A stretch of DNA of 26,723 nucleotides, from the NCBI GenBank assembly GCA_900756875.1, contig CAAELW010000037.1, positions 1-26,723 of the forward strand. The letters are read 5' to 3'. Every line of letters begins with the position of its first letter. The stretch's first letter is position 1. The notes under the pieces are model-generated. The model was not told where the DNA came from, made no database searches, and saw only the letters and a list, made by a program, of their open reading frames with translations. Shown one piece after another: positions 1 through 6,475 of this stretch. The translations under genes and the position numbers were made by a program. The stretch comes from Pasteurellaceae bacterium. GTDB taxonomy: Bacteria > Pseudomonadota > Gammaproteobacteria > Enterobacterales > Pasteurellaceae.

Positions 1-792
1 ATTGGCATCTTTCAATGCTTCGCCTTTCAGTTCTAAAAGTTGAGTTTTTAACAGAGAAGAAGTGGGATCATTTGGACATTGATCCACAAAATATTCCAAA
101 TCCTCAATGGCGGAAGGATAAGCGCCCATTTGTGCCAACACTAAGCCACGATCGCGAATATCGTAAGGATCTTTTCTTCCCGCTAACAAGAATTGGATAT
201 AATTAAAAGCCAAATCGTTTTGTTCTTCACGAATTAAAGCATTCTTAGCAAGCTGACGGAAACGTGCGGTCAGCATCGGAATATCAGCTCGGGCTAAATC
301 CTCAGGTTGAATTTGAGCCCCAAAACCAAAGGCACCTTCATAAAGCTTTTTCAATTCATCTACTGAAATATATTTTCCGCTCCAAGGATCAATAAAGGCC
401 ACTTCGCCGTCTACTTCTGCACGTAAAATCAGTTGGGTCGGGAAATTTACGGGATAAATCGGTAATTTTAAACTTGCAGCTAAATAAAGGATTAAGGCGC
501 CAAGACTCACTGGCATGCCTTCACGCTCTTCTAAAATATATGGAAGATATAAATTACGGGCATAGAAATAATTATCCGCATCGCAATGAAATCCCCAATC
601 ACCATAAAATAGCTGTAATAATTGATGAATTTTAGCTTTATTATCCCATTCTTCTGGAATAGCTTGGCGAGCTTTACGCACTAAGCTTCCAACAAGCCCT
701 CTTATACGAGGCTCATCAACTTGCTCTTTCTCACAAATGCTCAGATAAAAATGAGTCAGTTCAGCATATAAGGCTTTTTGATCGTATTTCAT
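1..792 (-). CDS. sirB1: SirB1-family transglutaminase-like/TPR protein, 3' end beyond the window
   Basis: The frame is open from an ATG at 792 to the left window edge, giving 264 codons with the C-terminus missing. The protein begins MKYDQKALYAELTHFYL and contains a REGMPVSLGALILYLA segment followed by FPTQLILRAEV and FIDPWSGKYIS. These are characteristic of the SirB1 transglutaminase-core-2 family. After about residue 200 the sequence becomes TPR-like (RDRGLVLAQMGAYPSAIEDLEYF). The start codon overlaps the prmC stop as TAATG, so translation is probably coupled. The prfA-prmC-sirB order matches the enterobacterial cluster that continues to kdsA. The biochemical function of SirB1 is not established. 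Family assignment is secure; any enzymatic role is not. Confidence 0.85.
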   Translation of the reverse strand, partial: MKYDQKALYAELTHFYLSICEKEQVDEPRIRGLVGSLVRKARQAIPEEWDNKAKIHQLLQLFYGDWGFHCDADNYFYARNLYLPYILEEREGMPVSLGALILYLAASLKLPIYPVNFPTQLILRAEVDGEVAFIDPWSGKYISVDELKKLYEGAFGFGAQIQPEDLARADIPMLTARFRQLAKNALIREEQNDLAFNYIQFLLAGRKDPYDIRDRGLVLAQMGAYPSAIEDLEYFVDQCPNDPTSSLLKTQLLELKGEALKDAN

Positions 793-1670
793 TACCGCTT
801 CCAATATCCCAACGTTACGCGCTCATTGTCGCCATAATCCCGTATGGTTGCAACCCCTTGCCAATGATTTTGCCAGAAAATTGACCGCACTTCTTCGCCC
901 TGTTTCCAACCGTGCTCTAACAATAAATAACCGCTATCGTTTAAATATCTTGGTGACTGCTCAATAATATGACGTAAATCAGCTAAACCGTTTTCACCTG
1001 CTACCAACGCCGAACGAGGTTCGAAACGCACATCACCTTGAGAAAGGTGTTCATCAGTTTCATCAATATAAGGCGGATTGCTGACGATAATATCAAACTG
1101 CCCTTCAACATGTTCAAACCAACGACTCTGCAAGAATTGCACATCAAGCTGATTTTTTTCGGCATTGGATTGCGCTAATTTGACGACTTCTGGCATTAAA
1201 TCCACACCAATGACATCCAATTGAATAGCCTTTTTTTGACAAATTAGAGAAAGCTCAGAAGCCAACGCCAACGCAATGGCACCCGTGCCGGTTCCAAGAT
1301 CGAGAATACGAAAGTGCAGTGGATTTTCTTCCAGTTTTTCTAACGCAATTTGGAATGCTTTTTCTACGAGAATTTCGGTATCAGGGCGAGGAATTAATGT
1401 TCCTTCAGACACATTTAAAGGCAAGGACCAGAATTCTTTTTCACCGAGGATATAAGCGATAGGTTCGCCTTTTAAACGACGATCTAAAAGTGCGGTCAAT
1501 TTTAACCGCACTTTTTCATCAATTTCCGTTTCATCGAAAGCTAAAATTTGCGTTCTTGATTTGCCCGTTGCGTGTTGCAGTAGCACTAACGCATCAACTT
1601 TGCCATTCTCTGTCGGATTTACCTGATTTAAGGCTTGCGCAGCATCGGCAAGCCATTGTTGATAGGTCAT
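792..1670 (-). CDS. prmC: Peptide chain release factor N5-glutamine methyltransferase
   Basis: PrmC (HemK) uses S-adenosylmethionine to methylate the glutamine of the GGQ motif in RF1 and RF2, which speeds peptide release. The 292-residue protein has an N-terminal helical RF-binding domain, then a Rossmann methyltransferase domain. The SAM-binding glycine loop ILDLGTGTGAIALALA lies near residues 121-136, and the catalytic NPPY is at residues 198-201. Length matches the family. The ATG overlaps the prfA stop as TAATG, so the modifying enzyme is translationally coupled to its substrate. An inverted pair of USS cores lies inside the gene at 1488-1513 and encodes part of the linker region (KVRLKLTALLD). 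Confidence 0.97.
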   Translation of the reverse strand: MTYQQWLADAAQALNQVNPTENGKVDALVLLQHATGKSRTQILAFDETEIDEKVRLKLTALLDRRLKGEPIAYILGEKEFWSLPLNVSEGTLIPRPDTEILVEKAFQIALEKLEENPLHFRILDLGTGTGAIALALASELSLICQKKAIQLDVIGVDLMPEVVKLAQSNAEKNQLDVQFLQSRWFEHVEGQFDIIVSNPPYIDETDEHLSQGDVRFEPRSALVAGENGLADLRHIIEQSPRYLNDSGYLLLEHGWKQGEEVRSIFWQNHWQGVATIRDYGDNERVTLGYWKR

Positions 1671-2752
1671 TAATTACTCTCAGATAACGCCGCTAATTGA
1701 TCTGCTTGATATTCAGTGATAATCGGCTGAATAAGCTCATCAATTTTGCCGTTCATCACTTCATCTAAGCGATAGAGCGTTAAGTTGATACGGTGATCTG
1801 TTACACGACCTTGTGGGTAGTTATAAGTACGAATTTTATCGGAACGGTCGCCTGAACCTAATAAGTTACGGCGGGTATCTGCTTGCTCTGCGGCTTGACG
1901 TTCTTGCTCGGCTTGCACAATACGTGAAGCCAATACAGACATCGCTTTCGCTTTGTTTTTATGTTGTGAACGCTCATCCTGACATTCCACCACAATACCG
2001 GTTGGAATGTGGGTAATACGTACCGCAGAGTCTGTTGTATTAACGTGCTGACCACCCGCACCAGATGAACGATAGGTATCAATACGTAAATCTGCTGGAT
2101 TGATTTCCGGCATTTCAGATTCAGGTAATTCAGGCATAACCGCAACAGTACAAGCTGAAGTATGAATACGACCTTGGCTTTCTGTTTTTGGTACACGCTG
2201 TACACGGTGGCCGCCTGATTCAAATTTTAATTGACCGTACACGCCATCACCGCTTACTTTGACGATCACTTCTTTATAACCGCCCTGCTCGCTTTCGTTT
2301 GCGCTGAGCATTTCAACACGCCAGCGTTTACTTTCTGCATAACGGCTATACATACGGAATAAATCACCGGCAAAGATACCCGCTTCATCACCACCAGTAC
2401 CTGCACGAATTTCTAAATAGCAGTTATATTCATCATTTGGATCTTTTGGTAATAAAAGAATTTGAAGTTGCTGCTCCACTTCTTCAATTTCGGCTTTGGA
2501 TTCTTCAATTTCCATTTCTGCCATTTCTTTCATTTCAGGATCATCTAACATCAACTCTGCTTCAGCAATGTTAGAATTAAGCTGATTCCAACGATTAAAA
2601 CATTTCACTACATCTTCAAGTTGTGAATATTCTTTAGAATACGCACGGAATTTATCCTGATCCGAAATCACCGACGCATCGCCTAGCAATGCCTCTAATT
2701 CTTCATAACGTTCTTTTAAACTTTCAAGTTTTGCAATAATAGAATCTTTCAT
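1670..2752 (-). CDS. prfA: Peptide chain release factor 1
   Basis: RF1 recognises UAA and UAG in the ribosomal A site and triggers hydrolysis of peptidyl-tRNA. The product has 360 residues, the same as the E. coli protein. The GGQ motif falls at residues 233-235 (within [13 protein letters not shown]), the same position as in E. coli, and it is the target of PrmC encoded next. The stop-codon-reading PxT element is visible as [14 protein letters not shown]. The C-terminal part carries the usual [20 protein letters not shown] segment. No strong Shine-Dalgarno is seen before the ATG. It is the first gene of the prfA-prmC-sirB1 run. Confidence 0.98.
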   Translation of the reverse strand: MKDSIIAKLESLKERYEELEALLGDASVISDQDKFRAYSKEYSQLEDVVKCFNRWNQLNSNIAEAELMLDDPEMKEMAEMEIEESKAEIEEVEQQLQILLLPKDPNDEYNCYLEIRAGTGGDEAGIFAGDLFRMYSRYAESKRWRVEMLSANESEQGGYKEVIVKVSGDGVYGQLKFESGGHRVQRVPKTESQGRIHTSACTVAVMPELPESEMPEINPADLRIDTYRSSGAGGQHVNTTDSAVRITHIPTGIVVECQDERSQHKNKAKAMSVLASRIVQAEQERQAAEQADTRRNLLGSGDRSDKIRTYNYPQGRVTDHRINLTLYRLDEVMNGKIDELIQPIITEYQADQLAALSESN

Positions 2753-2778
2753 ATTTTTATAAAGTTAAAGCCAAAAAT

Positions 2779-2804
2779 AAAATCGGCCTATTTTAGCCGA
2801 TTTT
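2779..2804 (-). terminator. Hairpin between epmC and prfA
   Basis: Nine-base arms AAAATCGGC (2779-2787) and GCCGATTTT (2796-2804) enclose an eight-base loop. On the minus strand the stem is followed by a T-rich run, so it would end epmC transcription before prfA. It lies close to where a prfA promoter would be expected. Confidence 0.6.
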
Positions 2805-2849
2805 AAGGGAAATTGACAGACGCAAAATCTGCCTAAAAATGACCGCACT

Positions 2850-3386
2850 TTAGATGCGAGTAACATCAAATTTCGCTAAATCAATTCGATCTTCTGTGCC
2901 ATAAAATTGAGCCAATGCATGACGCAAGGTTTCTGCGCGTTTTGGTAAGCCTTTTTCTGCATAGGTTTTCACTTGCTCATACACCGCTTGCTTAAATGGT
3001 TGCGTATCCCCTGGATTGCCATTCAAATTATCCGCACTGGCAAAATAACGAAACCCCGCCGCAGTGGCTAAAATCCACTCCAATGCTTGAGGTTTCACTT
3101 CCACCTTTTCAAAATCACGCTGACGTTCTTCAGAACGACCATCCGGTTCATACCAATAGCCAAAATCTTCTAATTTACGACGCGCTTTCCCCGCCACCAA
3201 CCAATGGGCAATTTCATGTAATGCACTGCTGTAAAAGCCTCTCGCGAAGTAAATGGCGTTATAAGGCACCTCATCATTTGCAGGAATGTAAATCGGCTCA
3301 TCCCCACCTTTAACCAATCGCGTATTATATTCTTCTTCAAAACATTGATTAAAAATCGCAATGATATCCTCAAGTTTATGTTCCAT
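2850..3386 (-). CDS. epmC: Elongation factor P hydroxylase
   Basis: EpmC (YfcM) hydroxylates the beta-lysylated lysine of EF-P, the last step in the modification that helps ribosomes through polyproline stretches. The 178-residue product has the family's metal-binding HEIAH motif (H57, E58, H61) in SSALHEIAHWLVAG. It also has the conserved FGYWYEPDGR and AAGFRYFASADN segments. I chose the ATG at 3386 because GGAG sits seven bases upstream; the frame stays open eight codons further but without a ribosome site. The stop codon overlaps a minus-strand USS (2842-2850). The neighbours, prfA and prmC, are also a translation factor and its modifying enzyme. Confidence 0.93.
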   Translation of the reverse strand: MEHKLEDIIAIFNQCFEEEYNTRLVKGGDEPIYIPANDEVPYNAIYFARGFYSSALHEIAHWLVAGKARRKLEDFGYWYEPDGRSEERQRDFEKVEVKPQALEWILATAAGFRYFASADNLNGNPGDTQPFKQAVYEQVKTYAEKGLPKRAETLRHALAQFYGTEDRIDLAKFDVTRI

Positions 3387-3484
3387 GCTTTCTCCAAATA
3401 TTTTTATCAATAAAGCCTCTTAAAAGGTTTGAGAATTATCTCATTTTTAATGTTTTTCACAAAATCTTGGTTAAATAAAAAACG

Positions 3485-3511
3485 TCTGAAATTAACGTTT
3501 CAGATTTTTTT
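3485..3511. terminator. Hairpin terminator downstream of the AraC-type gene
   Basis: TCTGAAA (3485-3491) and TTTCAGA (3498-3504) form a stem with a six-base loop. Seven Ts follow on the plus strand, and a run of Ts follows two bases after the stem on the minus strand. It would stop minus-strand transcripts of the regulator at 3568-4431. The arms resemble, but do not match, the Neisseria uptake core GCCGTCTGAA. Confidence 0.6.
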
Positions 3512-3517
3512 CATCAT

Positions 3518-3546
3518 AAAGTGCGGTCAAATTTTTAGGTGTTTTT
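3518..3546 (+). repeat. Full-length Haemophilus uptake signal sequence
   Basis: The core AAGTGCGGT (3519-3527) is followed by two phased AT-rich tracts, as in the extended H. influenzae USS. The same 29 bases start the longer repeats at 6476 and 8519. It is the last perfect USS before a gap that runs to 8221. Confidence 0.85.
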
Positions 3547-3567
3547 AAACCTATCTTTAAGCCCCAT

Positions 3568-4431
3568 CTATTTAATATCCCCCTTGGGCGCATGCCCGAA
3601 ATACCGTTTGTATTCACGGCTGAATTGGCTAGGTGACTCGTAGCCGACTTGGTAAGCGGTTTCGGTTATAGCTCTTCCTTCTTGAGCAATTAGGCGTCTG
3701 GCTTCCATCAAACGTAAGGATTTTTGATATTGCAGCGGTGAAAGGCTGGTTATCTTCTTGAAATGACTATGAAAGCCAGATAATGACATACCACTTAAAT
3801 TTGCCAAGGTTTCCACGGTGATGGTTTCACTAAAATGTTGTTGCAGATAGTAAGTGGCTTGGGCGATTTTTTTGGTGTGAGATCCATTGCTTACCATGGC
3901 TTTAAATTTGCCACCTTGTTCGCCTGTAAGGAGTCGATAATATATTTCTTGTTGGATAAGCGGTGCAAGAAACCCAATATCTTTTGGATTTTCGTGCAAG
4001 AATAATAAGCGTTCAACAGCATTTTTGAGAGATTCATCCAAATGCCATTGTGCAAAACCTTCGTCGCCCGGTTGAAGAGCATCTGCAAGGTTTGGATTTG
4101 CTAATAAAATCTTGCTAACGCTCTCAATATCAATTTTCATCGACATCACTAAAAACGGCTTTTTCGGCTCGGCATATTTAATTTCGCCGCGCATCGGCAC
4201 ATTGACAGGGCAGAACATAAAGTGGTGATTGTCAAAACGGTAACATTGTTCGCCCAACTGTATTTCACGTTCCCCACTTAACACGATGCAAATGCTCGGT
4301 TCTTGAATAATACCTTCGTAGCAAAACGGCTGATCGGCATGGCGAATCACCAAGCCTTTAATTGGAGATAAATAGGTTTCGTTATGTGGAATAACTTTTA
4401 ATAAGCGTTCTATCGTTTCAGTTGAAAACAT
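3568..4431 (-). CDS. AraC-family transcriptional regulator with AraC_N domain
   Basis: The product has an N-terminal cupin-like AraC_N half (VIRHADQPFCYEGIIQEPSICIVLSGEREI) and a C-terminal pair of helix-turn-helix motifs ending VGYESPSQFSREYKRYFGHAPKG, typical of AraC/XylS regulators. I place the start at the ATG at 4431 (287 residues). An in-frame GTG at 4476 would add 15 residues, and neither has a convincing ribosome site. Regulators of this type usually control a divergent neighbour. Here that neighbour (4561) is a broken ohr-like gene, so the regulator may have lost its targets. An inverted repeat at 4484-4518 is a candidate operator. The effector is unknown. Confidence 0.85.
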   Translation of the reverse strand: MFSTETIERLLKVIPHNETYLSPIKGLVIRHADQPFCYEGIIQEPSICIVLSGEREIQLGEQCYRFDNHHFMFCPVNVPMRGEIKYAEPKKPFLVMSMKIDIESVSKILLANPNLADALQPGDEGFAQWHLDESLKNAVERLLFLHENPKDIGFLAPLIQQEIYYRLLTGEQGGKFKAMVSNGSHTKKIAQATYYLQQHFSETITVETLANLSGMSLSGFHSHFKKITSLSPLQYQKSLRLMEARRLIAQEGRAITETAYQVGYESPSQFSREYKRYFGHAPKGDIK

Positions 4432-4483
4432 GATTTTAGAGAAATAGGCAAGTAATTTGGATAAATCATATAACACTTCATAT

Positions 4484-4518
4484 TGCCGTTCAATATAATG
4501 AACTCACTTTCAACGGCA
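4484..4518. promoter_or_regulatory. Inverted repeat, candidate operator of the AraC-type regulator
   Basis: TGCCGTTCAA (4484-4493) and TTCAACGGCA (4509-4518) are inverted copies with one mismatch in ten, separated by 15 bases. The repeat sits in the gap between the divergent regulator and the gene start at 4561. The placement and symmetry suggest a binding site; no function is shown by sequence alone. Confidence 0.45.
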
Positions 4519-4560
4519 GTACGCCAAAACATTTAACCAATATTAAATGAGGAAAACATT

Positions 4561-4779
4561 ATGAAAATTTTCTACAAAACATCAGCAACAGCAATCGGCG
4601 GTCGTGATGGCCATACACAAGTAGATGACGGTTCAATTGGCTTTGATTTGGTTTCATTTCAAAATGACGGCACCGGAGCTGATGAAAAACACCAACGCGC
4701 CGAGTATGGCAAGCACCGCCGCACCGACGAAAAACGGCCGCTTGGGGTGGGTGAAAAACTTATTCATGGTTTGGCTTAA
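4561..4779 (+). pseudogene. ohr: 5' remnant of an Ohr/OsmC-type peroxide resistance gene, now a chimeric frame
   Basis: The first ~30 codons encode MKIFYKTSATAIGGRDGHTQ followed by VDDGSIGFDL, which matches the N-terminus of organic hydroperoxide resistance proteins (Ohr). A GAGG ribosome site precedes the ATG. After about position 4655 the sequence turns GC-rich and the reading frame continues only as the antisense of a Neisseria-type nnrS start, ending at 4779. The two catalytic cysteines of Ohr are missing, so the 72-residue chimera cannot be a peroxidase. The promoter side appears intact, so the chimera may still be transcribed. The Ohr assignment rests on a short N-terminus. Confidence 0.6.
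4654..4767 (-). pseudogene. nnrS: 5' remnant of a Neisseria-type NnrS membrane protein gene
   Basis: From an ATG at 4767 the minus strand encodes MNKFFTHPKRPFFVGAAVLA and then ILGALVFFISSGAVIL before reaching a stop at 4654-4656. This matches my recollection of the first ~36 residues of neisserial NnrS, a haem- and copper-containing membrane protein linked to nitric oxide stress, including its first transmembrane segment. Everything after that is lost at the junction with the ohr remnant. The junction coincides with a short shared run near CAAAATGA. The GC-rich codon use differs sharply from the flanking Haemophilus genes. It is non-functional as it stands. Confidence 0.6.
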
Positions 4780-4854
4780 TTCTGCATAAAGATGCTTTCG
4801 GATATGGATTTATTGGGCGGACAGGGTTGTATCTTGTATTGAAGAAGCAAGCCG

Positions 4855-4892
4855 AAGGTTTGTCAGATACTCAAATGCCCGTATCATTCATA
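4855..4892. repeat. Imperfect direct repeat, copy 1, at the 3' end of cadD
   Basis: AAGGTTTGTCAGA followed by a less conserved AAAT...TATCA...CATA stretch matches 5785-5820, with the same spacing to within two bases. Copy 2 lies directly downstream of the ABC-ATPase stop codon; copy 1 lies directly downstream of the cadD stop. This suggests cadD occupies a position next to the ABC gene's end. Confidence 0.65.
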
Positions 4893-5502
4893 TTATTGAT
4901 ATTATTGTTTGAATTGTATTATTTTCAATAATAATAAATAACCCTAAACCAATATAAATAACAGCCATTATCCAACGACTAAACTTCTCTACAATTTCAC
5001 CAACACCTGAAATATTAGCCAATCTTTGTGCTGTATATACTAAAACAAAAATCAATATTAAAAATACAAGAAGAGTAACTAATAAGTCGACAAGATCTAA
5101 AGTCACAAAGTAAGGAACAAAAAGTCCAATATTATCTGCACCACAACTAGCAACTGTAACCAAAGCAACAATACCGACTAATTTTGACAACCCTTTTTCA
5201 TCCAATTCTTTTTTAGCTCTTTTTTCGCCCTCACAATCGTCGTAAATAGCAACTTTAATACCTAAGTAAATCGGTATTAAACCTAATAAACCCAACACCC
5301 ATTTTTCCGGAACATAATTCAAAACAAAAGCTAGAAATAAACTAACTAATATTAAAATTACAGAACCTAAATATTGTCCGATATAAATATCTCGATATTC
5401 TTTTCTAGTATTTGCTCTAGCAAAAAATATTAATAGTATTACCAACAAATCTACTGCTGTAGCAATATATAAAACAGCAGCAGTAATCACAGTCGAAAAC
5501 AT
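4888..5502 (-). CDS. cadD: CadD-family cadmium resistance transporter
   Basis: The 204-residue product is an intact inner-membrane protein of the CadD (Cad) family, which confers cadmium resistance, best known from staphylococcal plasmids. Hydrophobic segments begin at VLYIATAVDLLVILLIFF and continue through ILVSLFLAFVL, LGLLGLIPIYLGI, IVALVTVASCGADNIGLFVP, VTLLVFLILIFVLVYTA and WIMAVIYIGLGLFIII. The charged loop DDCEGEKRAKKELDEKG is family-like. I chose the ATG at 5502 because AGGTG lies seven bases upstream, giving the usual MFSTVITAAVLYIA start; an upstream extension would come from a duplicated ABC tail. The gene is very AT-rich beside GC-rich Neisseria-like DNA and closely resembles Gram-positive CadD as I remember it. 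No cadC-type regulator is adjacent. Confidence 0.9.
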   Translation of the reverse strand: MFSTVITAAVLYIATAVDLLVILLIFFARANTRKEYRDIYIGQYLGSVILILVSLFLAFVLNYVPEKWVLGLLGLIPIYLGIKVAIYDDCEGEKRAKKELDEKGLSKLVGIVALVTVASCGADNIGLFVPYFVTLDLVDLLVTLLVFLILIFVLVYTAQRLANISGVGEIVEKFSRWIMAVIYIGLGLFIIIENNTIQTIISII

Positions 5503-5510
5503 AAAGCACC

Positions 5511-5578
5511 TCATAATGAATCCCCTGCCCCCTTGGCACCACGGCTTTTTCAAAAACCGAATCGCGTTCGGATAACAG
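5511..5578 (-). pseudogene. Duplicated C-terminal tail of the ABC ATPase gene
   Basis: Read on the minus strand this encodes LLSERDSVFEKAVVPRGQGI then HYE, a diverged copy of the last ~22 codons of the ABC ATPase at 5812 (LLSKRDSAFEEAVVAREFQG then IHYYE). The nucleotide match to 5816-5889 is about 80% by eye with small indels. The frame runs on into the cadD leader instead of stopping. It shows that the DNA around cadD came from a second, diverged version of the same locus, or from a duplication that then drifted. Confidence 0.7.
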
Positions 5579-5620
5579 ATTCGTATCTTTCGCTAAAGAG
5601 GCAAGCCTGCGGCTTGCTTA

Positions 5621-5773
5621 CCCTCTCCCTAACCCTCTCCCACGGGGAGAGGGAATTGGGCTGTCGAGCCTGAACATTTTCAGGTTTACCTGACATCAGA
5701 TTCCCAATTCTACGGCTCTCTGATTTTGAGAAACCTGTTCCCCTTTCCCCGGGGGAGAGGGCTAGGGAGAGGG
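5621..5773. repeat. Structured inverted-repeat element with CCCTCTCCC arms
   Basis: The left arm CCCTCTCCCTAACCCTCTCC (5621-5640) is matched by its near-perfect reverse complement at 5751-5773. Each arm also folds on itself: CCCTCTCCC (5633-5641) pairs with GGGAGAGGG (5645-5653). Inside, GAATTGGG and CCCAATTC face each other. The layout of about 153 bases resembles REP/BIME or miniature inverted-repeat elements found in many Gram-negative genomes. No protein is encoded; an open frame across it is an artefact of low stop density. It lies between the two ABC tail copies, upstream of cadD. Confidence 0.6.
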
Positions 5774-5784
5774 CAACGAACCGC

Positions 5785-5820
5785 AAGGTTTGTCAGAAAT
5801 TTAAATTCCTATCACTCATA
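5785..5820. repeat. Imperfect direct repeat, copy 2, after the ABC ATPase stop
   Basis: This is the partner of 4855-4892, beginning AAGGTTTGTCAGA. It includes the TGA of the ABC ATPase remnant (5812-5814), so it marks the original end of that gene and its first downstream bases. Confidence 0.65.
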
Positions 5821-6365
5821 ATAATGAATCCCCTGAAACTCTCTTGCCACCACGGCTTCTTCAAAAGCCGAATCGCGTTTGGACAGCAGCGTAGGCAGGG
5901 TAATCACGTTTTGCACGTTCATGCCCTTAGTGGAAAGCAGCATGATTTCATGGCTCAGGCGTGCGGCTTCGAAGCGGTCGTGCGTTACCAGCATACACGT
6001 CATGCCCTGCCGCTCGATTTTTTCCACCAGCATGGCGACCAAAATATCGCGCAAATCGCGATCCAAACCGACGAACGGCTCGTCCAGCAAGGCAAGGTCG
6101 CAGCCGCACAGCAGCAGGCGCAAAAATGCTACCCGTTTCGCCATGCCGCCGGACAATTCGGTCGGATATTTGTTCAAATCGCCCGCAGTCAGCCCGACTT
6201 TCGCCGCCAGCGCGATGATTTCGCCTTCATCGGGTTTGTCCATAAAAATAGCGATATTCTGCATCGCGGTCAAGTTTTCCGGCAGGCGGTTTTCCTGAAA
6301 CAGAAAACCCGTTTTGCGGAAAGTATTGCGTATCGTGCCCGATTTCGGCGTTTCCAAGCATTCAA
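5812..6365 (-). pseudogene. 5'-truncated ABC transporter ATP-binding protein, Neisseria-like
   Basis: About 180 C-terminal residues of an ABC ATPase are preserved. They include a Q-loop region (GFLFQENRLPENLTAMQNIA), the signature LSGGMAKRVAFLRLL, Walker B plus catalytic Glu (LALLDEPFVGLD) and the H-loop (MLVTHDRFEAARLSHEI). The Walker A loop and everything before it are absent, so it cannot bind ATP. The nearest start is a TTG at 6357 with no ribosome site. The break is where dehydrogenase-like sequence begins on the opposite strand. The LSGGM signature resembles ATPases of nitrate/sulfonate/thiamine-precursor importers. GC-rich codon use contrasts with the rest of the window. Neisserial origin is inferred from composition and remembered similarity. 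Confidence 0.75.
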
Positions 6366-6423
6366 ATCCATCCGTTTGGGCGCAACAACAGGCCGCGCAA
6401 TTTTAGTGGAAGGAATTAATTAA
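6355..6423 (+). pseudogene. 3' remnant of a zinc-type alcohol dehydrogenase/quinone reductase gene
   Basis: The last 22 codons before the TAA at 6421 read QAFKSIRLGATTGRAILVEG then IN. This resembles the C-terminal helix and strand of medium-chain dehydrogenase/reductases, where a G-x-x-x-GK/R-x-V/I-L pattern is common. The rest of the gene is missing. It runs in the same direction as the ohr remnant at 4561, so both could be the two ends of one resident locus interrupted by foreign DNA. The fragment is short, so family assignment is tentative. The Neisseria-type terminator just after it leaves open that it is neisserial too. Confidence 0.4.
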
Positions 6424-6442
6424 AATTATTTCTTAGAAAAAG

Positions 6443-6470
6443 GCCGTCTGAAATTTCAGACGGCTTTTTT
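6443..6470 (+). terminator. Neisseria DNA uptake sequence dyad acting as terminator
   Basis: GCCGTCTGAAA (6443-6453) is followed directly by its exact reverse complement TTTCAGACGGC (6454-6464) and six Ts. GCCGTCTGAA is the neisserial DNA uptake sequence (DUS), and inverted DUS pairs are common terminators in Neisseria. The left copy with flank reads AGGCCGTCTGAA, the AG-DUS form of some commensal Neisseria. It lies after the dehydrogenase remnant. No other DUS was seen in the window. Confidence 0.85.
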
Positions 6471-6475
6471 ATAAC

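Noticed and set aside
5550..5786. A 78-codon frame reading ALSPGERGTGF and SLSPWERVRERV
   Set aside because: It is translation of the inverted-repeat element; such SPGER/SPWER peptides are typical false ORFs over these repeats.
5824..6423. A 199-codon plus-strand open frame over the ABC ATPase remnant
   Set aside because: It is the antisense of a recognisable ABC ATPase; only its last 22 codons look like real protein (dehydrogenase-like end).
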